Source: Odontesthes bonariensis
Taxonomy: Eukaryota > Chordata > Actinopteri > Atheriniformes > Atherinopsidae
Reading direction: 5' to 3'
DNA: 64,000 bases
NCBI RefSeq assembly: GCF_027942865.1
Contig: NC_134516.1
Location: 17,101,822-17,165,821, forward strand
In this document: in pieces, positions 36,559-48,708 of the stretch
Layout of the letters: every line of letters begins with the position of its first letter
How positions within the stretch are numbered: the first letter of the stretch is position 1
Notes under the pieces: generated by a model
Seen by the model: only the letters and a program-made list of their open reading frames with translations
Database searches by the model: none
Told to the model about the DNA's origin: nothing
Made by a program: the position numbers and the translations under genes

Positions 36559-37529
36559 CAGTGTTGGTCAAGTTACTTTTAAAAAGTAATTAATTATAGT
36601 TACTGCTCCCAAAAAGTAATTGAGTTAGTAACTCAGTTACCACATTGTAAAAGTAATTAGTTACTCAGCAAAGTAACTGTGGCGTTATTTTTTGTAGTCT
36701 ATAACACTGTTATGTTCTATAACATCAATTATGTTTATATTAACTGATTGAATTCATTCAAGGTAAACACAAGAAACTTGTGCTAAAGGAAAAAAAAAAT
36801 GAACCAGACTCAGTGAATATTTCCCTATATAAAAGACATAAAAACACTAAATACAGTAATTTGGAACATTCGGTATTTATTTGAACTCAATAGATTGCAG
36901 CCTGCCTATGATGCATAGAAATAAAGCGATGTTTGTTTTCGAGTGGCTCCGTCTCCTTCGCTGGGGCTCACGCTAGCTGCATTTGGGCTTGGGGTTGGGT
37001 TAGCAGCTGCAGAAGCAACGAGTGCTTCATATTCGCATGGGTTGATGTAAGGTGCTTCATTAGATTTGAGTTACTTGAGGCAGTCGTGGATAAAGTTTTT
37101 TTCCCTGGGGAAAAATGTGTTACATACACATTCTTGTCTTTTACCTCCACGGGTGAGAAGTAGTGCCAGTAATTCCAGTTAGAGAACGCTACCTTTGAAC
37201 TTCCCTGGCTTGTCGCCGGCCGCTGTCTTGTGTGTGTTTAGCGCGTGCAGTGAGACAGCGTGAGAGGGCTTCCGCCCACACAGCCAATCATCATCACATT
37301 TGCAACGGTGTCATCATCCCCACTCCTGCTCTCTCCAGGCAGCATGCAGCTGATGTGTAGCCGAAAGCCTACAACCACATTGTAGTAACGCGCCACTTTA
37401 TATTCTCAGTAACGATAAGGGCGTTGTAACGATGGGGAAAGTAATTAATTAGATTACTCCGTTACTGGAAAAATAACGCCGTTAGTAACGCCGTTATACT
37501 TAAACGCTTAAACGTTACTCCCAACACTG
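36559..37529. mobile_element. hAT element, 971 bp, complete ends
   Basis: Ends start CAGTGTTGG on both sides (right end read inward: CAGTGTTGGGAGTAACG). The 8 bp CTGGTAAC flanks it at 36551-36558 and 37530-37537. The subterminal parts are full of AGTAAC/GTTACT words, typical of the abundant fish hAT group with this terminus. No transposase frame is left. Confidence 0.92.
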
Positions 37530-37647
37530 CTGGTAACTAAAGTAAAGTTAAGTAAAAAGTACAATATTTTGTCTTAAATGCGTTATAGTACTAGAAGAGA
37601 CGCACAAGGGGGACACGGTTGTGTAAAACAGAAATATTTCCGTTTAA

Positions 37648-38021
37648 AGCTATGGTAGGTAATCCTAGAGAGCTAGCAAGAGAGCTAGCAAGATTCGAAA
37701 GTGTCCACTCCTCTAAGCTCCACCCCCCCCTCCCCATTCCGTCAGTGCTTCATCCAAAGCCGGTGGAACCGCATGCGCACATGGAGCAGGGAGCCGGCAG
37801 AGGGGGGCGTAGGCAGAAAGCAGAGGCATCTGATTGGTTTTTTGTAGGCGACCAATCCGAGATCAGCGTCAGCTTTTTCTCAGTCCTGCAGCTGCCACAG
37901 AGGTCTGATTATTTTCGTCCCTTTTTCTAAATACATCTTGTGTAGATTTCTCTCAGGATAGACGGACCATTTCACCCAGTATTACAAAATGTGTTTCTGA
38001 ACAGGATTACCTACCATGCCT
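37648..38021. mobile_element. Small TTAA-type DNA element (MITE)
   Basis: Left end AGCTATGGTAGGTAATCC, right end read inward AGGCATGGTAGGTAATCC, flanked by TTAA at 37644-37647 and 38022-38025. Length 374 bp. The termini resemble those of the 14652-16828 element. Confidence 0.88.
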
Positions 38022-38025
38022 TTAA

Positions 38026-41000
38026 GTGCCATGCGTAAATGTACAGGAGGCCGTTTCATTCCAGCAGCGACTGACCTCAAGGAAGAGTCACCGCATTTGT
38101 TTCCCTTCATCATGAGGGAACAATGTGTCCAAAAGCCAGCAAGTTTGAACCACAGCGTTGCACAAGAGACGCAGAGTGATGTTTGATTGCTTTTTGGTGG
38201 AACTCATTCATTCATTATGTTGTCACTTAAAAAAAAAAAATAAAAAATTTCAGGAAAACAGAAAAACAAAAATAGAAGTAAAGTTGCTAAACTGGCTTTA
38301 CAGATGTGGCCGATGCATTTGGAGAATAATGCTGTACTGGAGCACACAATGAAGAGCTAAACGTTCTCAATGAAAACATGTCACAATGCAGTGGGCAGAG
38401 GTTGCATTACTTCCATATAAATCCCACAGAGGAATGCGAAACACAAACACAACAAGCACATGCACGTTTGTGCGTGCACACCAAACACCCCCCCTCACAT
38501 CCGAGACACCGCAAGGAGAAATTATTGCAGGAATTCCTCAGTCATACTGAAGTGGCTGCCACACCTCACTGCGTCTAAGGGAGGCCGACTTCAGCCCTGA
38601 AGCTTTACCGGCACATGTAGCCTAAAAGTTCATTAGAGCAAAAGCGATAAGTTAACTCAGTCAAAGAGTCAAACACTGGAAAAAAACAACACGACCGCTC
38701 AACGTGTCTGAAAAAAAAAAAAAAAAAAAAAACTTTTTGCTGCGCAGTGACCAGCAGGTGTCGCCTTCACCGTGTTAGGAAGTCGGGCCTCCTTTTTGCT
38801 CTCTTTTTTCTTCCATCTAATCTCAGAGGAGCAGTCGGTTCTGCCCTCATGATGAAAGGTCCAACTGTGTTTAGTGTGTCAAACCGGATGTGGTACCTGC
38901 CCACTACTTCCTGAGAAGGACAACTCCCACTGAAAACGTTTGCTCGAGTCAAAACGTGTGGCTCTGATCTGCGGTCAGCTTCCCGTCCCCACACTACCTT
39001 GTAGTCTGAACATCTCCGCAGGGCCACGCCAGAGATCATGGAAACGCATCCACAAATAGACCAGCAGCGTTTTACTGGAAGCGCCTCTGGCCTTGGCCGT
39101 TCTTCCCAGCCGTGATCGGCGCAGGGAGAAATTAAACGGCACCTACTGATTCAGAGGGAGCCACAGAGGCCTGTTTGAGGCCGCCTTGTGGTTCGACCTC
39201 AGCCGCAGACATCACAACTCTATAACTGGCCCACAGTGGGTTTCACTGCATCAGAGAAACTCAAAGAGTTTTTACTTTCAGAGTTTTACTTGCTGCTCCA
39301 GGATTTTCATTCGCTCGTAAACACTGCGGTAAAGTCAAACTCAACAAGCCTTATGTGAGCTTTGTTTCATAGAATCTGCCTCAGTGTTGAGACATTCACT
39401 TGTGGGATTTGTACCTCCACTCACACATTATTTAAATAAAAATAAAAAAGCACCTGAAAACAAATTTGCTCAACCACCTTCTCACTATGATAAAAGACTT
39501 AAATGTTCATCTGCTTCGTTTGAAAAGGATCGAGGCAACAAAGTTTGGCCTGACATCGATCAAAGCAATAATTTTTTTAATGTTTAAACAGCCGTTTCTG
39601 TCGCATATCTCACCTCAAGCTGTTGTTTATTTTTGTGGTTGAAGGCAGTTGTTTAAGAGCCTTTAAAGTTTAGATGAGGACCATTTTTTTTCCAGAACAG
39701 AAGCAGGGCATCTTGCATAGGCAAAAGGATTTCTTTTGGTCTTCGCAGGGGCAGACTGACACAAAAAAAAAAAAAAAAAAAAAAAAAAAACACAGTCCAG
39801 GAACTTGCTGGTGTAGCTCTAAAGATAAAAAAATATATAAGTGATTTGACCATCTTTTATCAGACCATTAGGTGATGCAACTTACAGTGAAAGAGTGGGA
39901 AGGGCCATCCTTGACATCATTAGAAATATACTGCTATTTCTATGGTAATGAAGACAACTTCTCATCAATTCCTTGAAACACTTCTGATCGAGTACTGGAT
40001 TATTCCAAAGATTACGTCAAAGTCGTCGTCATATGTGTAACGTAAAAGGTATGATAAAACCTACCAAGTCAGCCCCAAATAAGGACGGAAACTCTGCAAC
40101 CTTCAGCCCTCTTAGCGGCAGTCTGAATCACATCACAGTAAAAGCTTGTGTTCCCAGCACATCCCGGCCAAGCCGAGTCTTGGAAATACAGTGCGTGTGT
40201 TTCTGTACAGTCGAGTGTGAGAGGGGACGTTGTTATCATTTGGGCAGACTTTCAACTTCAGGCCTGTCACTATTCCCTAATGTTCGACGAAGGATTAGAC
40301 AGAGAAAAAGGGTCTTTTCTTCTGGCTGTTAACTCCAGACAATCAGCACGACCACTTGTTATTCTGCTCAGGTTCTGCACGGTTGGAAAATGAGAAACTT
40401 CAAGCCATGTGGAAAGTCTCATGCAAGCAGGCGTATTTATGTCTAGAAGAAAGAAAAAAAAAGAGAAAGAAGCAATCTATTTTTGCAGCTCCATTCAAGA
40501 GATCCCACGCTGTAGAAGACAACACAATCAATCACATGTGAACGCAGTATTTGAGAGTGTCAACACGGTCCGTGAGACAAACAAACACTCCTAAATCAAC
40601 ACCACGACTGAAGTCTGTTGTGTGAGGGACATGTGGAAGAAAGATGGTTTTGGAGCGGATGATGAGGTGGCGAGAAAACAAGAAATAAGGAAATATGTCA
40701 AAGGCCTCTCGCCTTTATGAAACTAGGAGAATGTGAGCAAGTCTCGCCCGCTCTTTAACCGCTCCAGGAAGCACTAATGAGGAGGAGCTGAAGGAAAAAT
40801 GGAAACTCTTTAGTCACTGTTTAGGCTTCTGACTGAGGTGAAGCTGCCAAATCGAGAGTAGTCGTGCGACCACCCTGACCCTGAAAGAAAGATCAGCTCC
40901 ACCTTTGTCTTTCTTCCTTTGAGGCCTCAGTTTGTTTGGCCCAACTCAGCAAGGACTGCAGCCCGGTTTGGCAACTGCAGCTAAAGTTTAGTTTCCGCGC

Positions 41001-42030
41001 CTTCCATGGATAAGAGTCCACATACCAGATCCCGCTGGCACCACACGGTCGTCACAACAGCCAGAGAGTAAGGGTGATAACAGGAGGAGTGTTAATGACA
41101 TGTATGCACAGACCCTGCCAGCTCAGGATGGGAGGTAGCTGTGAGCTGACCTTTCCGGGTAAAAGCCAGATATTTCATGGTTTGGTGACACATCACAGAG
41201 GACCCACACTAGCATGACAAACTCAATGTTTTAGGAACCTTACAGAATCAAGCTCCGTCTACATTGCAAAATTACTTTTAATGTGGCCACATTAATAAAC
41301 TGCTAGGCGAGTCCCAGTGCTGTTAGGATTTATCACACATCCCTTGAATAATAGCTGCAAAACAGCTGAGAGGACAGACAGCGAGGCTAATGGCCATTTT
41401 TCATCACCCACTTTGACATACCCAATTGTCATCAAGGCTTCCATAAAAGGGAAATGCAGTAGGAGAAGTTTTCTATTTCAGAACGTCCAAACCAATTTGA
41501 TGGAAGCATGGAAACAGAAGGCTACAATAAGTCAGACTTCCAAACTTAACTTGGGTCAAGATTCTAAAGGAAAAAAAAGAAAATTGTCTGGTTGTGACAA
41601 GGTCTTAAAATGAGGTAAATGTAATCTCAGATGAACAGCAACACATGACATATTACATTGTGTCATTATATATTTATTCTCAAATTGGACTCTCTAATAA
41701 ATTTGTTTCCAGGAGTTCTTGGTCAACTCAATGACTACAAGGTGTCATGATCCTGTGGCTGCAAAGGAAATCATCATCCCCCCCGTGCTTGACAGTAGTC
41801 AAGTGTCCATTCATTATCAAAGGAAATCTGAAGGGATCTATTAAAAAAGCCAAAGTGTAGAAGCAACGAGCAACTTGGCTTATACCGCTACTGTGGAAGG
41901 AGTAGCGTTCTTAACTGGAAATAAACCACACGGGAGATCACACAGCAAAAGCTGTGGTGGGCATCCTGTGGAATTGCTTTAATCTCTGACAATATCTGGG
42001 ATATTGCATCATATCTGGGAGCACACCTGT
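38026..42030. other. Gene-poor stretch before the CD200-like cluster
   Basis: Four kilobases with long A-runs (38,710 and 39,762) and a Tc1 scrap. Some open frames occur on both strands, for example around 38.8-39.1 kb, but none has matching splice sites and recognisable similarity. I see no gene here that I can support. Confidence 0.5.
41744..41830 (-). mobile_element. Short Tc1/mariner scrap
   Basis: The plus strand contains GTGGCTGCAAAGGAAATCAT and CCCGTGCTTGACAGTAG, matching the same part of the fish Tc1 family as 32127-32285. Less than 100 bp is left. Confidence 0.5.
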
Positions 42031-42318
42031 GAGTCACGCAAGTTTATTATTTTTTTTGACGGCTCAGACTGGAAACAGCTGCTCACTCCCTCATTGTAAC
42101 CTTTGACAGACCAGAAGTGATTGTTTCTGTGCTCCCCAAGGCTCACCAAAAGTAAACATTTTGGAAAATTAGTGGTTGAAAATATGAAGCAAGGAAAGGC
42201 AACGAAGACCAATTTGGATTTGCTTAAAGAATACATTAAATATAACAAATAGCAGCTTTATAAAGAATTTTTTTTTTTTAAATATAAAACAAGTCTAGTC
42301 AGACAAACGTTGGCAGTG

Positions 42319-45300
42319 CTACTGTAATTCTTGGCTTGTTGTGTCAAGGCCCATAAAATCCCAGAATGTTGTCTGTTTATGCAACCAGAAGAATGGGAAC
42401 ACTTCATCACCGTCACTATAATCACTGGCACTCAAAACTTGGCCAGCAGAACGGGCCACTAGAGAAACAAAGCACTGCATATCAGCTGAATGTTCTTCCT
42501 CCCACCACAGGGATCCAGTGATAAAGAGATGCCAATAGTACAAATTTACCAAATAATCATTTCTTAAGTGATTAAATCGACTTTGTTGCCGCTCCTTTCG
42601 ACGGATCTGCTTCTCATTTCTACTCTAAATCACGTACTCGTGAGGGCTTCCCAGAAACACCTTCGTCTTCTGTTGAATTTTGAGGGAATGCTCAAAGTGT
42701 AAATGTTATTCATTTTCATCACCCACATTTTCCTGATTTACAGAGATTCTGAAACTGGCAACTGTGAAAGGGAAAACCACTTTCAGACGCAAGAACAACA
42801 AGAGTTAGAGGTTTTTTTGATGACTCTCATAACTTGCATACTCCTGCACTTCCTGCGGAGACTTTGGATAACTGGAGCTTTTATTATTCTTCTGACTGCA
42901 CTGAGGTCTTATTAGACAGAAGTCAATGTGTGTGCCTCCGTGGGATGGACGGTAGACTCACCGTCGGTACAGATGAAGCACTTGCAGAGACACGCACACA
43001 GACACAGGAGCAGAACCGCTGCCACACCGCACACCGAGATGAGGATGATCATTAGTGGTGGCACTGAAATAAACACACAGACATTTCCTTCAAAATACAG
43101 TTTGCGTTTCAAAGTACAGCATGCGGAGAACATCTGGACTAAACATGTTCAGTGATGTGAGACTTATGATAGCCTCATCTAATAAGAATGCCATCAAAAC
43201 AGCCCCAATGACTCCAAACTTCAACAGAAAACACACCAAAGCCTCTGTTCTCCCGCATCTCTGAAACTAAAACCTTTATGGACTTCTCACCCCTTGTGTT
43301 TAGGGGCAGCGTCAGGGGTTTCGCCAAACCCTGGTGGTGCACAATGCACTTGACCGACAGGTCTCTGAGCAGCGCTGATTGGAAGAGCAGGGTGCTCGTC
43401 ACCATCGTCGTGCCGTCGCCCTGTTCGAAAGCTGATGAAATGGGCGGTCCTAAAGTTCGGTTGTCAAGGCCGACGTCCCACGTGATTTCTGCCGCAGGCC
43501 GAGACTGGGCCGTGCAGTTAGCCTCCGTGACTCCAGGGGACGACGTCACATGGCTCACCTCTGGTTTGGGCAAAACTGGGGAAAGAATTGGAGGTTATGT
43601 TCAAATTATCAAGCACTTTAGTGTGTCAATTTTACTGTATGCAGCCTTTAGATCTGGCGGGATGGAGACGGACAAACAGAACACGTGACCCGACAATCTA
43701 TACACCCGGAAGACACAAGTCTCCCTCCAACAGGCTGGTCGGGAAACAAAAGCCAGACACACAACGGCAGCAAAGCAGCTTTTACTAACTGTGTGTGTGT
43801 GTCTGGACCTTTGGTTCTGTCAGTTTAGACAAAAGCCAAGCCTGTTTAGTTGAGCAAGATGGACAAACACGCACACACTGAGGCCTTGTGTCCGAGGAAA
43901 CAGTGAGCCACTCATCCCCCCGGCTGTGTCCCACATTAATCACCACTTTCCCCTCAGTGACAACCCCTCCCTTATCGTCTCTGCAAAAAACACACACAAA
44001 AGAGGAAAACCAACCCCTATCTATTGGAACGTTAGCTTCCAACTTCTAGAAATCTCCAAGCTTGGAGAGGGAAAAAAAGAAAAAGAAGGTGGCCGGGTTA
44101 AATGTTGCCCAGGGACAGACAGCAGGGCGGAACAGTAGTTTAATGACAGACTTCAGTACCTCTCACCTCAGGCCTGCCTGTGGTTTGTTTATACACAGCG
44201 CTTCCTTTTCCTGAGCTATATAAAGGATGTACGCACGCACACACACTTCCTCTCAGTCTACTGTATAACCCCAGTATACATAATTTGTAGATCAATCCTA
44301 GAATCATGCGAGCCGTCATCACTTTATGAGACAAACTTGAACTAGAAAAAGCATCAGACTGTGACAGGTTGTTTAGCAGCGATGGTAAAATAAACAAAAA
44401 TTAAGTTGCCAAGTTGAATTCTGAGAAGTTTTTAGAGCTGGACCAAAACTATAAACTGCAGGTCAGTACACCGGCCAACTTTACCAAGGAACACCTGGTA
44501 AACATTTCCTTCACAATAGTTCAATGAGTAACGGCTGTCCAGATTTCCAGGATAAAGTTGAATGTGATCTGGGGGCATATTCTCCCAGAAAAAGGGTTCA
44601 AATTTTGAGATTTTTGGAACATTTTTTCCTTCACTACACTTTGAAGTGTCCAGATATAGTCAGTGATGTTTAGACTATGGTCCCTTGTGGCTTTTGAGCT
44701 GCGTTTAGAGTAAGTATTATGGCGTAAAGCCACCCTTCAGCTTATTTAAAGAGGTTGGGAATCCATTCTTCCATCTAACAGGGAAGTGCCTGCCCCTCCC
44801 TCCCCAAAAACATCCATTTGCTGCCAAAAATGTTTTTCACTTCATCAGCTCAAAACTTATTCCCAAAATCCATCACGTTTGTTTACATCTGCACTTACAA
44901 ACTACCGAGCCTGCAATCTGTGCTGGCGTGTGGCGTGTTATAAAGTGCACCAGAGTGACATAAACGCTCCTGAAAGTCTTTTGCAGTCAAAAAGTACTCT
45001 GGCCTTCCACACCGCAACCCTTTCTGGTAACGACCGCTTCTCAGTTACAAACTGATGAAACGATTACCTGAAAATGCTTTGCCATCCTTTTATAGCCTTC
45101 TCCTGCGGTGTGAGTAACATTGATGTTAATTGTCATAATGCTGGGCAGCTGTTTACAGGAGCCCATGGCTGCCGATTGCTGGGAAAAGGTTTAAAGAGCC
45201 CAAAGTCTTTATTCAGCTTTAAAATTACTTTCAGCTGACCTTTCCTAATAATGATTCTTAGCAAGATTAATAATCAAGTTATCTCAAATCTCTTTGTATT

Positions 45301-48300
45301 AATCAAGACGGAGAAGAAGAAAAAGGTCACCATGTAAATATTTGGGCAAAAATAACACTAATCTTGCTTAAATTCTCTTTTGGAAAGCAGGTGTTTTTCT
45401 GTTTATTAGGGGGCAGCTCACTATATTTTTTAATCTTTTCATTTTAAATAAAAATAGATACTAAATTGTGGCCACGAAACTGCACCAACCAATGATTTTA
45501 TGCACCATTACACCTCATGTATTCCAACATAAGGTGTAAAGACTGTATAAATAGAAGAATGACTTTCCAGATGTTTCTGAAGGCACATTTTGGAAGAATT
45601 TAAGTTACTGTAAATACTGAGCCATTTCCACTTGACAAAAAAGGAATAAAGAGAGATTCCAAAAAAAAAAAAAAAAAAAAAGTCTCACCATAAACAGAGA
45701 GGCAGGCTGTGGCGCTCCTGGTGCCATCTGGATACGTGTGAAACTCGCAGGTGTAGCAGGCCTCGTCCTCGGTGCGGACCTGCTGGATGGTCAGCTGGGT
45801 GTCTCCCAGTGTCCGGCTCAGGCTGACCCGACCTTTGTACTGCTCCTCCGTGTGGTGGCTGTGTTTGGAGGAGGAGGCCACAGTGGTGGTGTCGCCCTGC
45901 TCGGCCGTCTTCCTCCACAGCACCTGGCGAACCCTCTCAGGGAGGCTGTACCAGCAGGACAGGGTGACAGGCCTGCCACTTATGGCCGTCCTGTTGCCCT
46001 CTAGGTGAACTTTACCTGATAGAAAGACAGTTCTCCTTTTATTGCCATTCACCGTCATAATCTTCTACCTTCATCACATCATACAGTGGAATCTTTACGA
46101 GGCTGGTTTGCGTGCAGAAATAGAGATAACAAGATCTGAGTAATAAGAGAGCGTCGCTGGGTGGGTGACCTTTATCCTGCCGATCTGGGATTTCAAACCT
46201 TCCAAAGTGTTTCAAAACTTCCTGTTTTAGGGCACTTTGAGCAAATCAAGTTCAGTGTGACTCTAATCAGACAGAGTCAAGGCTATGTGACCTCAACGAA
46301 TAAACAGAAAGGCTTTGTTTTTAATGAAAAAACAGAACTAAAGTCCAAACGTCGGCTGGAGCACCAGCACAGAAAAATGCTCAATGATTTGTTCTTTGAC
46401 AAAAAAAACAAAACAGAATCGGGGTCCTGTTAAGCTTCAACATCTAAAACATATGATAAAGAGCTGAAATATGGTGCCCAACCAGTGACACTGATGCACG
46501 TCGAGCCCTCTTGCTGCCCCTTGGGGAAAACATCAAAGATGCAGCGGTAGCAGCCTCCGTCAGCTGGCTTCACTCTATTGATGGTGATGTAGCTGGCGTT
46601 GTTGTGGGAGGCGGTGAGCTGCACATTGGGTTCCTGGTGGCTGATGTGAACCGGCACAGTTTGCTGGTAGACCAGAAGCGGCTTGGACTGCTCGTTGATC
46701 CAGCGCACTTGGCGGACAGTGTCACCCGCCGTCGTGGTGATGTTGCAGCTGAGCAGGAGAGGGTGGCCTGCCTCTGCGGTCAGACTGGCAGGAGCTATAA
46801 CCTCACCTGATGTAGGAGACAAACAGCGACTTGGTTAGGGCACGGCAGCGAAGAGTCAAGAGGTTAAATGTCTGTATATATTACTTTAATGTTAATATCT
46901 AACATGAAATATGATGAATGAATGAATTAGAGCACTGAAAGATCCATTTCTGTTGTAAAATGGTCAGCGATGATAACATTTCACCTCATAAAGTACTCTG
47001 TAAAAGTCTTGAGCCACCCCCTACATTCCTAATATTTTGCTGCCAAGGAGCCAGACTGTCTTGTGATCTTTTAAAGGGGTCTTCAACAATACTGCACTTT
47101 CTAAGTTTTCCTTTGGATATTAGCTGCTTCCCCCCACTCATTTTCAGACCAGTCCGAGGGAACATGTTTTATGGATTGTTAAAAAAAAAATAAATAAAAA
47201 AAAAAAAAAGCACCAAACTTGAGGGATGAATACGTTTTGCGTCTACACATAACAGACAACTTTGCAAAGAACTCTTCAAATTATATCTTGAGGCAAAGAC
47301 CCACAATTTGTTCCCAACTTTAGTTCCATCAATGAAAAATGCCAAACACAACAGGACGACCAGCATAAAATAATATTTTTGCACAAATAACAAGATTAGC
47401 AAAAAGCAATATTGGCCAAAAACGTAGCATACCCCAGAATGGTGCAGAGTGTCCTTAAAAAACCTGAACAAGTGGAGGATAAAAAGAAGAAGTGGGAAAC
47501 CTAAAAAAAAAAAAAAAACAACAGGGAAAAAAAAAACGGAAAAAAAGAAACAGCAGCAAAGACCCGACACAGGAGCTGAGAGATGCATCTGGACCTTCAG
47601 CTGATCCATCTGCTGTTGGCCCAAGCCTCATCAGAAACGGGCTCCATGGAAGGGTGGCTGTCAGGAAGCCGTTCTTAAGGAAGGGAAACAGGGAGAAAAG
47701 GCTGAGCTGTGCCAAATGACAGAAGAAGTGGACTGAAAATCAGTGGCAGCAGGTCTGATGGAGGGATGAATCCTCCCCAGAGCCCGGACCTCAACATTAC
47801 TGAAGCAGCGTGGGATCATCTTTACAGAGAACGGAACAAAAGGCAGCCCACATCCAAAGAAGAGCTTTGGGATGTCCTTCAAGAAGCCTGGAGAACTATT
47901 CCTGCAGAAATGGCAGAAAGCTTGTCTAAGAGGGTTCAGGCTGTGTTGGAGAACAAAAAGGGTGCTCAGACCAATGACAGACTTTTCTAAATTGTACAAA
48001 CTCTGCTTTTATCTTGTATCCTGCATGTCCATTTATGTTTACACACATCTCTATAAATCATGCACACATTCCCGTTTCCCTGGAAATTGAAAAAGTCTTG
48101 AACTACACCTGATTTCTTTTCATCAGTATTGTATACCCAGCTTTTTATATTCAAAACGATGAATTGCCGTTCCACTAGCAATAACTGGATAGTTTTACAT
48201 CGCATTACCTTATCTCAGAATAATCATGAAAAGTGACACTTTACTGGACTGTGATAAATGTACCCGATTGTCTTATCTGACATCTGATGCAACAAAGGGC

Positions 48301-48708
48301 CCAAACAGATTGTTTTGTGAGGTGATGAAAGCCAAAAAAAAGCCACTGCTTCCATCTTCAACAATGCACTCTGTGTGTTTTACATTTATGTTGTCTGTGT
48401 GGAATTATTGTCTGAAAGGCAAATACAGGAGCTTTCACAATTACTTTTAAGCACCACGTATGGTTACGCGTCATGAAGAATAACCAAAGATCTTTCTCTT
48501 GTCCCTTTATAATCTTTGGCACAACACAGTAAAACTCATAAATATTAGCAGTTGGGTGCCGATACTGTTCCATTTGAAGTTTTCGTAAAAAGGAGCTGCA
48601 GTCCGCTTCAAAAAGCGCCATCTGGACGCAGAACGTACCTCCTGCCCTCAAGACCTTTGCTCCTACGATCCACAGCAGCAGACACAGGGGGAAGGCAGGT
48701 CCACACAT
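42319..48708 (-). CDS. CD200-like membrane protein with two V domains
   Basis: Type I Ig-superfamily surface protein, probably an immune ligand. Exons: 48639-48708 (signal peptide MCGPAFPLCLLLWIVG), 46483-46806 (V), 45689-46015 (second V), 43291-43575 (C2), 42962-43063 (TM) and 42319-42458 (tail). All junctions are phase 1 and the sum is 1,248 nt, 415 aa. Both V exons end in the CD200 pattern: GGCYRCIFDVFPKG with STCISV, and EACYTCEFHTYPDG with TACLSVYG (human CD200: EGCYMCLFNTF, TACLTVY). The C2 exon has NCTAQSRPAAEITW, like CD200 NITCSATARPAPMVFW. The TM is LMIILISVCGVAAVLLLCLC, followed by a Cys-rich CLCKCFICTD. The tail exon (ARSAGQVLSASDYSDGDEVF ... TTSQELQ) is supported by acceptor, phase and open frame only. 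AATAAA is at 42043-42048. Mammalian CD200 has one V domain, so this is an unusual member. A nectin-like relative is the alternative. Confidence 0.75.
45661..45681. repeat. A-run 8 bases from a splice donor
   Basis: About 21 A on the plus strand, a T-run just inside the intron after the second V exon of the two-V CD200-like gene. It lies eight bases from the end of the exon. Confidence 0.8.
46985..48110 (+). mobile_element. Internally deleted Tc1/mariner element
   Basis: The left part reads AAAAGTCTTGAGCCACCCC and CTGCCAAGGAGCCAGACT, the usual beginning of a common fish Tc1 family. The right part codes for QSPDLNITEAAWDHLYRERN and later EELWDVLQEAWRTIP, the last third of the transposase with the final catalytic Glu. 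The first two thirds are mostly missing. It lies in intron 1 of the two-V CD200-like gene, in opposite orientation. Confidence 0.85.

Noticed and set aside
38767-39060. Minus-strand frame with FDTLNTVGPFIMRAEP
   Set aside because: A nearby GT could be a donor, but no acceptor or family was recognised, and the frame does not join the exon at 36193.
45685-46008. Plus-strand frames opposite the second V exon
   Set aside because: They are antisense shadows of a real exon; the minus strand has the Ig pattern and splice sites.
47169-47624. Minus-strand frame rich in Phe and Leu that looks like membrane helices
   Set aside because: It is created by T-runs inside the Tc1 element and its deletion scars.
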